Shown here in pieces: positions 54,685 to 63,290 of a stretch of DNA of 64,000 bases. Position numbers and translations under genes: made by a program. The notes below the pieces were generated by a model, which saw nothing but the letters and a program-made list of their open reading frames with translations, was not told the DNA's origin and ran no database searches. This DNA is from Parvularcula lutaonensis. Lineage in GTDB: Bacteria > Pseudomonadota > Alphaproteobacteria > Caulobacterales > Parvularculaceae. Each line of letters starts with the position of its first letter. Positions within the stretch are counted from its first letter, which is position 1. The stretch is from positions 1-64,000 of the forward strand of contig NZ_BMXU01000001.1 of the NCBI RefSeq assembly GCF_014651915.1, read 5' to 3'.

Positions 54685-55423
54685 TCTTCTGCCTGCTGAC
54701 GAAAGCGGCATAGTCCTCGGCGGTGTCGATGCCGGGGGAGGCGCGCTCGACCATGATGACGGCAACGCGTTCCCCGGCCTCAAGGGCGGTGAGCTGCTCC
54801 AGGCTTTCCGTTACGGCAAGGCTGGACGGCTCCATGTTCGCGAACCGCGCGAGGCAGTCGGGGTGGAAGGCATAGAGGCCGATATGCATTTTCGGGCGAT
54901 GCTCCCGCGTGCGCGGGAAGGGCATGATCGAGCGGGAGAAGTAGAGCGCGTCTTCCGCCGCGCCGCCGCGGTTGGTCGTGACTACTTTCACCGTATTCGG
55001 ATTGGTAGCGTCGATGTCGTCTGGCCACGGACAGGCGAGAGTGGAGATAAAGGCCTGCCGCGGCTCGCGCATCGCGGCGTCGTGGCCTTCGATCAGCTTG
55101 CGGATGTTATCCGGCTCGACCTCAGGCTCGTCGCCCTGGCAGTTGATGACCATTGTCGCATCGCGGCCTTTGGCGGCTTCGGCGACACGGGCGGTGCCGG
55201 ATGGGTGCGCGGGGTCGGTCATCACCACTTCGGCGCCGAAACCCTCGGCCGCGGCGACGATGTCGGTATGGTCGGTGGCGATGAGGACGTCGACGCCATC
55301 GACGCTCTTGCAAGCCTCCCATGTGTGCTGGACCAGCGGCTTGCCGGTCTCGGCGAGCAGCATCTTGCCCTTGAGGCGCTCCGATCCGAAGCGGGCGGGT
55401 ATGACGATCAGAGGACGGCTCAT
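54674..55423 (-). CDS. kdsB: CMP-Kdo synthetase
   Basis: The protein is 249 residues, starting MSRPLIVIPARFGSERLKGK at 55423. The cytidylyltransferase features are PARFGSERLKGKML, LIATDHTDI, GTARVAEAA and the metal-binding INCQGDEP, with the later FSRSIMPFPR segment. It activates Kdo for lipopolysaccharide core synthesis in the cytoplasm. Its ATG overlaps the VanZ-like stop (ATGA, 55420-55423). Confidence 0.95.
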   Translation of the reverse strand: MSRPLIVIPARFGSERLKGKMLLAETGKPLVQHTWEACKSVDGVDVLIATDHTDIVAAAEGFGAEVVMTDPAHPSGTARVAEAAKGRDATMVINCQGDEPEVEPDNIRKLIEGHDAAMREPRQAFISTLACPWPDDIDATNPNTVKVVTTNRGGAAEDALYFSRSIMPFPRTREHRPKMHIGLYAFHPDCLARFANMEPSSLAVTESLEQLTALEAGERVAVIMVERASPGIDTAEDYAAFVSRQKSGS

Positions 55424-55836
55424 CGGCTGGCTCCTAGAGGTGTGCGCGCGAGGATACTGGCGAGACCCCACCCGGCAAGGACGCCGAGAGTGTTGGCGAA
55501 AAGGTCCGCAAGGGAGGAGTCGCGACCGGGGACAAAAGACTGAAGTATTTCGAAAAGGCTGCCATACCCAACCGCTACCCCTGCAAGCAGAAGGGCCGGA
55601 ATGCGGGCAAAGCCAAAAACACCCGCACCAGCCAGCGCGGTGTAGGCGACGAAATGGCCGACCTTGTCCTGCGCCTGCGGATCGCCCAGCAAAAGGCCGG
55701 CGATCCAGCGCAGGAAGAGCAGTCCTCCTTCCGGGTTCGGCTCGGTCGGTGTCAGGGAAAGGAAAGCGATCGCAAGGGCGAGCACGGGAACGGACCAGCG
55801 TGCAACGCGGCGCAGGTCAGGAAGCATCGTCACCAT
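55420..55836 (-). CDS. VanZ-like membrane protein
   Basis: The protein is 138 residues if it starts at the ATG at 55836, with 55827 or 55863 as alternatives; all overlap the galE-like end. It has four helices and the VanZ-type segments AFLSLTPTEPNP, DKVGHFVAYTALAGAGV and FEILQSFVPGRDSSLADLFANTLG. VanZ proteins are of uncertain function, sometimes tied to teicoplanin resistance. It is coupled to kdsB and to the GalE-like gene. Confidence 0.75.
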   Translation of the reverse strand: MVTMLPDLRRVARWSVPVLALAIAFLSLTPTEPNPEGGLLFLRWIAGLLLGDPQAQDKVGHFVAYTALAGAGVFGFARIPALLLAGVAVGYGSLFEILQSFVPGRDSSLADLFANTLGVLAGWGLASILARTPLGASR

Positions 55837-56797
55837 GGGTGCCGTGCTTCTTTTCCCAGTCAATTGCGGTACGGATTATTAGGTCGAGATCATTGTAGCG
55901 CGGACGCCAGCCAAGGATCGAGCGGATGGAGGCCGTGTCGGCGATAAGCTGGGCGGGATCGCCTTCGCGCCGCCCCTCGACCCGCACCTCGAGAGGCTTG
56001 CCGGTGACGCGTTCGACCGATTGGATGACGTCCTGCACCGAAGCGCCTTCGCCATAGCCGCAATTGAGCACCACGGAGGAACCGCCGCCGCGGAGATACT
56101 CGACTGCGTCGATATGGGCGTCGGCGACGTCCGCGACATGCACGTAATCCCGGATGGGCGTGCCGTCGGGGGTGTTGTAGTCGTTGCCGTAGATGATGAG
56201 CGGCCCCTTGCGCCTGCCTATGGCGATGCGGACCGCAGCCGTGATGAGGTGTTTCGGCGCGTCAGCCTCGCCCGCACGGCCATCGGGGTCGGCGCCCGCC
56301 GCATTGAAATAGCGCAGGATGGCCGAAGGCATGTTCTGTCCGCGGCAGACTTCGCCAACCATGCGCTCTGCGGCGGCGGTGGCTGCGCCGAGCGGGGAGA
56401 TCGGCCTGAGGGCAGCCGTTTCGGGAACGGGAATGTTCTCAGGCGTTCCGTAGACAGATGCTGTCGAGGAGAAGACGAAGCGCTCCGGGGTTCCTTCCGC
56501 CGCGGCGCGGAGACAGGCCATGAGCGGGCAGAGCGTCCGCTCGAACGCGTCCAGGGGATCTTTGAGCGATTTTGCCACTGTGCCGCGCTCGGGCAGGTGG
56601 ATGACGTCAGTCACGTCGCGACGGTCAAAAGCAGCGCGGAGCGCCTTCGCATCGGTGAGGTCGACGTGCTCGATCTTCGCGTCCACGTCGCTTCCGTGGT
56701 CCGCGAAACCGACATAGGGCAAGCCTCGATCGGAAAGGGACAGCAGCATCTGCCGGCCCTCGTAGCTTGCAGCTCCGACGACAGCGATCATCGCCAT
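55817..56797 (-). CDS. GalE-like protein with missing catalytic residues
   Basis: The protein is 326 residues from the ATG at 56797. It is GalE-like along its length: RFVFSSTASVYG, ILRYFNAAGADPDG, GNDYNTPDGTPIRDYVHVAD and the LGWRPRYNDLD end. However, the NAD loop is GAASYEG (8-14) in place of GxxGxxG. The YxxxK catalytic pair is replaced by LGAAT (Leu136, Thr140) in SPLGAATAAAER, while Ser112-type FSSTAS is retained. It may bind NAD or a UDP-sugar but is unlikely to be a normal epimerase. It may act in regulation or be decaying. Confidence 0.8.
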   Translation of the reverse strand: MAMIAVVGAASYEGRQMLLSLSDRGLPYVGFADHGSDVDAKIEHVDLTDAKALRAAFDRRDVTDVIHLPERGTVAKSLKDPLDAFERTLCPLMACLRAAAEGTPERFVFSSTASVYGTPENIPVPETAALRPISPLGAATAAAERMVGEVCRGQNMPSAILRYFNAAGADPDGRAGEADAPKHLITAAVRIAIGRRKGPLIIYGNDYNTPDGTPIRDYVHVADVADAHIDAVEYLRGGGSSVVLNCGYGEGASVQDVIQSVERVTGKPLEVRVEGRREGDPAQLIADTASIRSILGWRPRYNDLDLIIRTAIDWEKKHGTHGDDAS

Positions 56798-56886
56798 GGC
56801 GATCCACCCGGAAATTAACGGAGCTCCACCTCTGCCCCGATTATCCGGCGCTGGGAAGGGCAAAGCGGCTTTCAAAGGCCCGATTT

Positions 56887-59229
56887 TTACAGCGGCTGGC
56901 GGCGCCAGGCGTCGAGACGGGCGCGAACCGCGGCAAGTTCCGTCGGGCTGAGGCGTCCTTCGATCTCTGCTGCCTGTTCCGCAGCTCGGGTGTCACCCTG
57001 CCTCGCGGCAAGGCGGTACCAGTAGAGTGCCTCTGCTGCATCCCGCCTGTCCTCGGGGAGGTAGGGATTTCTCGGGTCATAGATCGACCCGAGATTGTAC
57101 ATGGATGCTGCAAGCCCTGCATTCGCCGAGCGCGTGAAGCCGAGGATCGCGCGGTTGGTGTCCACGGGTCCGCCTATGCCCTGAATGTCGAGATAAGCGA
57201 CCCGATGCACGGCGCGGATATGCCCGCGGCGTGCGGCCTCTTCGAACCAGTCACGGGCGAGAACGCCGTTCTGGGGCACCCCGTCACCCGCGAGATAGAG
57301 TTCACCGAGTTCGTGCATCGCGACGACAGAGCCTGCTTCCGCGGCCTCGGTCATCAGGGCGATGGCGGCCGACGTTTCCTCGGGAGTCGCGGCGGTGGCA
57401 AGAAGCTTCTTAGCCTCCGCAAAGAGCGCGTCAGGATCCTCTTCGGCGGGTGCCGGCTCCGTCGCAGGTAGCGCGCGCGCTTCTGCGGGCAGTGGATCGA
57501 CAATCACCGGGGTGTTGTCCGACGGGGTGCTGAGCCGGATGGCCGTGATGCCGATAGCCACCATGCACACCGCAATCAGGATCCATCCGAGTGCCGAATT
57601 GTTTTCGACCGGTTCGGCCACCATCCGGCGAAGGAAGGCAGAGAGGCGTTCGGTCCATGTCTCCGGTTCTGAGAAGTAATTATCGTCGGCAAAGGCGGTT
57701 GTTTGCCGCTGGCTTTCCTCAGTGAACGGATTGTCAAGCGAGGACGGGACATGCCACTCGTCAGGCGCGTCGTAGGTGGGACGGTGATAGGCTTCACGCC
57801 CTACCTCCGGCTCGGTCGGGGCAGGTTCGACCGGATCGGGCTGTGCTTGCGCCGGTTCGTCACGAAGCGAGAAACCCTCCGTGAACGCAGGGGTCGCGGG
57901 AGCTGTCGCAACGGGGGCGGGTTCGTCGCCGGGTGACGTGTTCGGATAGCCGGGGACCCCGAGGTCGAGCGGATCGCGCAGCCCGTCGTCTGGAGCGGGC
58001 TCGGGCACGACCGTGACCGCTTCCGGGGACCGCGGCTTGGCCGTGAAATTCAGCGGATCGTCGAAGACGCGGTCGAACTCATCCTCCGGGTCCGGCGTGT
58101 CGTTCCCCTTGGTGAAGTCATCGACATAAGCCTCTTGAGGCAAGGGGGGTGCAGCGAAGGGAACGCTGGCCGTGGTCTCGGTGGACCGACCCTCGAGGCG
58201 GTCGACCACGGCATCGAAAGCGCCCTTGAGTTGGCCAAAGCGGCAGTCTGCTTCTTCGGCGGCGGTCTTGATACGCTTGACCGGTGCATCCTCGCCGGAG
58301 ACGAGGCTGTGGTCTTCCATCTCCCTGCGGAGGGTTTCGAGGGACTGCGCCACGCGGCTGATACCCTCAGCGCTGCGCTCCTCGCCAGCCTCGATTTTCT
58401 TGGAAAGCTGGCTCACCGAACTTTCCAGGGTGCGGATCTGGTCCGATGTGCGCTTGATCTCGCTGCCAAGGAGCTGGAGGCGCTGGCTCGTGCGTTCGAT
58501 GAAGCTCTCGTCGCGGGACTCGGCAGCCTCGCGGGCGGCATCGAGGGCCGCCTGGACCTGGGCGTCGGTTTCCGTGAGCCGGTCGGTGGTCCGATCGATG
58601 GCTTCGAGCAACTGGTTGATCTCGCCGCGCAGAGCTTCATCTTCAGCCGAGAGACGGGACTGGAGTTCCTCGATCAGTCCTTCATTGCGAGCAAGACGCT
58701 TTTCCGTATCCTCGCGGGAGCTTTCGACCTGCTCGACGAGGGTCGAGAGAGCCTTTTCGAGGGCGACGAGACTTTTGACCCAGGAGTTTTTCTCCGCCGC
58801 GCCTTCAAGACGATCGAGACGTTCGGCTATCCCCTCAGCGTCCGACAGGCCTTTTGCTTCTTTCTCAAGGCGCTTCACGCGCTCGAAGACGGTCTCGAGG
58901 CCCTTGTTCAGGCCGCCCATCGCCTCACGGGAAGTAACCTCGCTGGTGCGGAGAGATTTTTCCGCAGCCTTCAGCCGCTCATTGAGACGGTTGAGCGTAT
59001 CGACGACGGCACGCAGCTGGTCCGTGGTGACTCCCGAGACTACTTTTTCTGAGCCGGCGTGACCGGCATCCGATTCCGTGCCCGTGGCGTCGATGCCCTT
59101 TTCACGGATCATCTCGGTGATGAACTCGCCCAGGGTCTGGCCACGCTTGCGCGCCAGCTCCTTCGCCACCGAGCGGGCATCGGGGTCGATGCCTTTGACG
59201 CTCCAGGGGACATTGGACTTCGCGCTCAT
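56887..59229 (-). CDS. PodJ-like polarity protein with coiled coil and Sel1 repeats
   Basis: The protein is 780 residues from the Met at 59229. The first 45 residues (PWSVKGIDPDARSVAKELAR then RGQTLGEFITEMI) match the N-terminal motif of PodJ/polar organiser proteins. A long coiled coil follows (about 70-345), then a Pro/Asp-rich linker (350-540), one membrane helix (546-567, LGWILIAVCMVAIG) and three to four Sel1 repeats (about 600-755). The C-terminal peptidoglycan-binding domain of Caulobacter PodJ is absent. It is likely to be a pole-localised scaffold with the repeats in the periplasm. Confidence 0.75.
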   Translation of the reverse strand: MSAKSNVPWSVKGIDPDARSVAKELARKRGQTLGEFITEMIREKGIDATGTESDAGHAGSEKVVSGVTTDQLRAVVDTLNRLNERLKAAEKSLRTSEVTSREAMGGLNKGLETVFERVKRLEKEAKGLSDAEGIAERLDRLEGAAEKNSWVKSLVALEKALSTLVEQVESSREDTEKRLARNEGLIEELQSRLSAEDEALRGEINQLLEAIDRTTDRLTETDAQVQAALDAAREAAESRDESFIERTSQRLQLLGSEIKRTSDQIRTLESSVSQLSKKIEAGEERSAEGISRVAQSLETLRREMEDHSLVSGEDAPVKRIKTAAEEADCRFGQLKGAFDAVVDRLEGRSTETTASVPFAAPPLPQEAYVDDFTKGNDTPDPEDEFDRVFDDPLNFTAKPRSPEAVTVVPEPAPDDGLRDPLDLGVPGYPNTSPGDEPAPVATAPATPAFTEGFSLRDEPAQAQPDPVEPAPTEPEVGREAYHRPTYDAPDEWHVPSSLDNPFTEESQRQTTAFADDNYFSEPETWTERLSAFLRRMVAEPVENNSALGWILIAVCMVAIGITAIRLSTPSDNTPVIVDPLPAEARALPATEPAPAEEDPDALFAEAKKLLATAATPEETSAAIALMTEAAEAGSVVAMHELGELYLAGDGVPQNGVLARDWFEEAARRGHIRAVHRVAYLDIQGIGGPVDTNRAILGFTRSANAGLAASMYNLGSIYDPRNPYLPEDRRDAAEALYWYRLAARQGDTRAAEQAAEIEGRLSPTELAAVRARLDAWRRQPL

Positions 59230-59521
59230 GCGACCCTTTTCGGTTTGCGGGGGCGAAACAGCCAACGCCCTGCCACGGCTAGATAAGTTTCCCGATGTTT
59301 ACGGCGTTAAGCTGATTTCAACCCTTGGTGAAGATGCCTGCTTAACAAACTCCTAAGAAGATGTAGCCGATTCAACCAAGGCGTGCGCAGCATGCAGCAC
59401 GCTCCTGCAATATTTTGCGACGCTAAGCGTCTTTGCCTTCCGGCCTCAGGCGGGATAGGAGCAGGGCAACTTGTGAAAACGGCGCCAAGCTTAGCACTGC
59501 GGCGCCCATTGGAGGACCGAT

Positions 59522-61309
59522 ATGCCCGTCTACGAGGCACCTATCCGCGACATGCAGTTCCTGCTGCACGACGTGCTCAAACTGCAGAACTATTCGAACC
59601 TCCCCGGCTTCGCCGATGCGGACAGGGACACCATCGACGCCATCCTGGAAGAGGCCGGCAAATGGCACCGCGACGTGCTCGCGCCGCTCAACCGTGTGGG
59701 CGACATCGAAGGCGCGCGGCGCAATGATGATGGCTCCGTGACGACGCCGACGGGCTTCAAGGAAGCCTATGAACAGTTCCGTGAAGCAGGCTTCGGCGCG
59801 CTTGCCATGGATCCCGAATATGGCGGCTCTGGCCTGCCGGTGACGCTGGCCTATGCGGTCAACGAGATGAGCTCTTCGGCCAACCAGGCGTGGGCGATGT
59901 ATCCGGGACTCTCCGCCGGTGCATGGCGTGCCATCCACGCCGCCGCATCGGATGAGCAAAAACAGAAATACCTGCCGAAGCTGACCTCCGGCGAGTGGAC
60001 CGGGACGATGAACCTGACCGAGCCGCAATGTGGCACGGATCTCGGCCTCATCCGCACCAAGGCGGTCCCGCAAGAGGACGGCACCTACAAGATCAGTGGC
60101 CAGAAGATCTGGATCTCGGCCGGTGAGCACGACATGTCGGAGAACATCATCCACCTCGTGCTTGCGCGTATCGAAGGCGCGCCGGAGGGCATCAAGGGGA
60201 TCTCGCTCTTCATCGTGCCGAAGTTCATGGTCAACGATGACGGATCGCTCGGTGAACGGAACAATGTGAGCTGCGGTGGCCTGGAAGAGAAGATGGGCAT
60301 CCACGGCAACGCCACCTGCGTCATGAATTATGACGAAGCGACCGGTTTCCTCGTCGGAGAGGAAAACAAAGGCATGCGCGCGATGTTCATCATGATGAAC
60401 GAGGCACGTCTTGGCGTCGGCATGCAGGGCTATGCGGCTGCGGAGGTCGCCATGCAGAATGCTGCGAACTTTGCCCGTGAACGGCTCCAGTCGCGCTCGG
60501 TCTCCGGGGTCAAGGCACCCGACAAGCCTGCGGACCCGATCATCGTCCACCCAGACGTTCGCCGCATGCTGATGGACACACGCGCTTTCGTCGAAGGTGC
60601 TCGTGCCCTGACCTTCTGGGCCGCGCTCCATGAGGACCTGAGCCACAAGTCCCCGAACGACGAGGAACGTCAGCGTGCGAAGGACTACATGGCGCTGCTG
60701 ACGCCGGTCATCAAAGCTTACCTGACGGAAAAAGGGTTCAAGGGTACGAACGACTCCCTGCAGGTCTTCGGTGGCTCTGGCTATTGCGAAGAGTGGGGCA
60801 TGTCCCAGTTTGTTCGTGATGTCCGTATCGCTCTCATCTATGAAGGCACCAACGGCATTCAGGCCCTTGACCTCGTCGGTCGGAAGCTGATGGCCGAAGG
60901 CGGCCGCTACTGGCAGACCTTCTTCAAGGAAATTGATGATTGGTGTGCTGAGAACAAAGGCCAGAACGACGAGCTCGACGCCTATATCGAGAAGCTCCTT
61001 ACCGCGAAGGGCGAGCTGACCGAGGCGACACAGTGGCTCGGAATGAATGCCATGCAGGACTTCGAGCAAGCCGCCGCTGCGTCCACGGACTACCTGCACC
61101 TCTTCGGTATTGTCGCTCTCGGCTACATGTGGGTGATGATGACGAAGGAAGCGCTGGCGCACGCCGAAGACAGCGACCCGTTCTACAAGAACAAGCTGAT
61201 CACAGCGAAGTACTTCTTCGATCGGGTCATCGTCGAAGGTGCAATGCATCTTGCCAAGGTCAAGACCGGCACAAGTTCGATGATGGATCTTGACGCCGAA
61301 GCGTTCTGA
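59522..61309 (+). CDS. Acyl-CoA dehydrogenase, DmdC/AcdA-like
   Basis: The protein is 595 residues, the long acyl-CoA dehydrogenase type with an N-terminal extension. It shows YEAPIRDMQFLLHDVLKLQ at the start, NLTEPQCGTDLGLIRTKA, the AGEHDMSENIIHLVLAR segment, and QVFGGSGYCEEWGMSQFVRDVRI with the catalytic Glu in LIYEGTNGIQALDL. This matches the 3-methylmercaptopropionyl-CoA dehydrogenase/AcdA family, which also includes aromatic acid or long-chain acyl-CoA enzymes. The substrate is not certain. It is divergent from the PodJ-like gene and ends at a strong terminator. Confidence 0.88.
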   Translation: MPVYEAPIRDMQFLLHDVLKLQNYSNLPGFADADRDTIDAILEEAGKWHRDVLAPLNRVGDIEGARRNDDGSVTTPTGFKEAYEQFREAGFGALAMDPEYGGSGLPVTLAYAVNEMSSSANQAWAMYPGLSAGAWRAIHAAASDEQKQKYLPKLTSGEWTGTMNLTEPQCGTDLGLIRTKAVPQEDGTYKISGQKIWISAGEHDMSENIIHLVLARIEGAPEGIKGISLFIVPKFMVNDDGSLGERNNVSCGGLEEKMGIHGNATCVMNYDEATGFLVGEENKGMRAMFIMMNEARLGVGMQGYAAAEVAMQNAANFARERLQSRSVSGVKAPDKPADPIIVHPDVRRMLMDTRAFVEGARALTFWAALHEDLSHKSPNDEERQRAKDYMALLTPVIKAYLTEKGFKGTNDSLQVFGGSGYCEEWGMSQFVRDVRIALIYEGTNGIQALDLVGRKLMAEGGRYWQTFFKEIDDWCAENKGQNDELDAYIEKLLTAKGELTEATQWLGMNAMQDFEQAAAASTDYLHLFGIVALGYMWVMMTKEALAHAEDSDPFYKNKLITAKYFFDRVIVEGAMHLAKVKTGTSSMMDLDAEAF

Positions 61310-61333
61310 TCACGGACCAAGCGAAAAAACGAG

Positions 61334-61362
61334 AAAGCCCGGGCCGAAGCCCGGGCTTTTTC
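61334..61362 (+). terminator. Strong intrinsic terminator (possibly bidirectional)
   Basis: AAAGCCCGGG (61334-61343) pairs with CCCGGGCTTT (61350-61359), a perfect 10-bp stem with a 6-base loop, followed by T-rich sequence on the plus strand and by TTTCTCGTTTTTT on the minus strand. It could end both the acyl-CoA dehydrogenase and the flagellin-like gene. Confidence 0.9.
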
Positions 61363-61440
61363 TTTGTGCGCTCCACTTGCACTTCGTGCGGGAGAGAGTG
61401 GACGGAGCAAGGGGGAAAGCGAAAGGCTTTCCCTGGTGCG

Positions 61441-63039
61441 TTATTCGTCGTCAGCCTCTTCGGCTTCGGTCGCCACGGGCTCTTGAACGGGTGCGCTCTT
61501 CTTGCCGTTGAAGAGCTCGAGAATGCCCGGGCGAGCTTCCTCGCCGGAAAAGACGCGGTTGATCTTTTCAATCCGCGACAGGGCCAGCGCAGCGGCGCGG
61601 GCGGCGGAATCGTCGTCAAGATTTTCGTCGATCTTGGTACGGATTGAGCTGTCAAGACGCTCGGTCAGGTCATCGAAAAAGTTACCGCGACGAGCGAGGG
61701 TGGCGCTGAAGTTGTCAAGCTGGGTGTTGACCCGGTCGATCCGTGCACGGGCCTCGTTGGTCAGGGCTTTCGCAGTCTCTGTGTCACCCTGGGCAAGGGC
61801 AATGCCAACCTTTTCGAGAAGGTCGGTGAAACCACCGCTCTTGAGCTTGGCTTCTTCGGAGACGACTTCGACATCGACAACGCGTTCCAAGGTCTCCGTG
61901 GTGTAGCCCACGACGGCGTTGAGCTGCTCTTCGGTCAGCGTCTCAAGGCGCTCAGTGATTTTTTCGATCCGCTCACCGATTACCTCCTGGCGTTCTTGAA
62001 CAAGTTCAAGACGTTCGGTCAGGAAGGTTTCGCGTTCCTGGATACGTTCCAAGCGGCTCGTGATCCGCTGCTCGCGGACCTCGACGCGGTCCAGGCGCTT
62101 CTCGAGACGTTCGAGTTTGTCGAGCGAGATGGTGAGGCCAGCTTTCTGGGCCTCCTTCTCGGCACGATCAAAAGCCTTCTGAGCAGCTTTGGTGTTGCCC
62201 TTCGCAGCAAGTTCCTTGGCCTTGCTACGAGTGTCCAGGGCTTTCGCCAGCTCTTTCTGGTCTTTGGCATCGGTCGGGCGAGCGCCGCTATCCACAAGGC
62301 GGTCGGTGATCCGCTCCTCGATCCGGTCGAGGCGCTCGAGCCGGCTCGTCAGGCGCTCCTCGCGAGCCGTGAGCTTTTCGAGGCGCGAGGAGATCCGCTC
62401 TTCGCGGTTCTCCAAACGAACCTGGCGTTCGACCAGCTTCTCGATCCGCGCGGTGAGACGCTCCTCACGGGTGATCGGTGTAGAGACGACTTCAGTGATT
62501 GTCTGAGAAACCGTCTCGGTTTTCGTTGCAGCCTCGGTCGGGGACAGACCAACGGCTTCGAAATTCAGCTGGCGGAAGTCGAACTTGCCACCATTTGCAT
62601 CAAAGCCGAGCGTTACCGTCAGGGTCTCGCCTTCTTTGAGAAGGTTCGTGCCACCGAAGCCCGCTGCTGCGACGATCTTGGCGGTGTCGCGCTCGAGGCT
62701 GTCGAGCTGGCCGGAGAAGGCCGTGCCCGGAGCACCGGCTTCGACGGCACCGATTACGCTGTCGACGCGATCAAGGACGCTGCCGAGGGAGTCCGTGCCC
62801 ACTTTGGCGGCGGCGATCGAAGCGTTAGCCTTGCCAAGGCTTTCGCCCAGCGTGCGGAAGATCATGCTTTCGCTCTTCACCGCACTCGAGATCGAGAAGA
62901 AGCTCGACGAGGCCGAGATGCTGTTGTTCTTGAACGAGCCACCGACCACAGCCCCGAAAGGCTGGATATCCTGACCCTTGGAGCGGCGGAGCGCAAAGAG
63001 CGCGGACTTCGCCGAGATATCACTGACAAGCGCTGACAT
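61441..63039 (-). CDS. Flagellin-like protein with a large coiled-coil insert
   Basis: The protein is 532 residues from the Met at 63039, which has AAGGGA 8 bases upstream. Residues 1-100 resemble a flagellin N-terminus: SALVSDISAKSALFALRR, then FSISSAVKSES, TLGESLGKANASIAAAKVGTDSLGSVLDRV. The C-terminus (about 426-510) resembles the flagellin D1/D0 end: RIDRVNTQLDNFSATL, NFFDDLTERLDSSI, LDDDSAARAAALALSRIEKI and GILELF. Between them, instead of D2/D3, lie coiled coils (190-248, 303-369) with 14-residue periods such as REERLTARIEKLVE. The tail is acidic. No other flagellar gene is in the window. Filament formation is untested; the homology itself is inferred by eye. Confidence 0.65.
   Translation of the reverse strand: MSALVSDISAKSALFALRRSKGQDIQPFGAVVGGSFKNNSISASSSFFSISSAVKSESMIFRTLGESLGKANASIAAAKVGTDSLGSVLDRVDSVIGAVEAGAPGTAFSGQLDSLERDTAKIVAAAGFGGTNLLKEGETLTVTLGFDANGGKFDFRQLNFEAVGLSPTEAATKTETVSQTITEVVSTPITREERLTARIEKLVERQVRLENREERISSRLEKLTAREERLTSRLERLDRIEERITDRLVDSGARPTDAKDQKELAKALDTRSKAKELAAKGNTKAAQKAFDRAEKEAQKAGLTISLDKLERLEKRLDRVEVREQRITSRLERIQERETFLTERLELVQERQEVIGERIEKITERLETLTEEQLNAVVGYTTETLERVVDVEVVSEEAKLKSGGFTDLLEKVGIALAQGDTETAKALTNEARARIDRVNTQLDNFSATLARRGNFFDDLTERLDSSIRTKIDENLDDDSAARAAALALSRIEKINRVFSGEEARPGILELFNGKKSAPVQEPVATEAEEADDE
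61933..62472 (-). repeat. 14-residue-period coiled-coil coding repeats
   Basis: This stretch encodes residues 190-369 of the flagellin-like protein. Within it, REERLTARIEKLVE, REERISSRLEKLTA and REERLTSRLERLDR recur at 14-residue steps, and REQRITSRLERIQE, RETFLTERLELVQE and RQEVIGERIEKITE do so in the second block. A basic/acidic linker (DSGARPTDAKDQKELAKA) separates the two blocks. The units imply tandem duplication. Confidence 0.7.
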
Positions 63040-63045
63040 ACCCAT

Positions 63046-63290
63046 ATTCCCTTACCTATGCGCCTCAGCGCACTGTCGAACATCAGTCAAAAATCCTAAT
63101 AGATCGTATCTTATGAAAAGGCGGATCAAAAAAAGTGCGGCAAGTATGGGAACAGTTCGTTATGCTTAAATAAACTTTACCATATAAAATGATATATGGT
63201 GGGACTTTTCCTTATGGTTACTTGCTGAGAAACCATGTCGCGCGATCGCGCGCTGGCAGCTAGGAATCTTGAAAAGTCTGGAGACACGCC
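63046..63290. promoter_or_regulatory. AT-rich divergent promoter region with an 8-bp inverted repeat
   Basis: These 245 bases lie between the divergent starts of the flagellin-like gene and the Tat-signal SDR. They are much more AT-rich than the rest of the window. ACCATATA (63179-63186) and TATATGGT (63193-63200) form a perfect 8-bp inverted repeat with a 6-base loop, a plausible operator. No sigma-54 TGGCAC-N5-TTGC element was found by eye. Confidence 0.6.
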
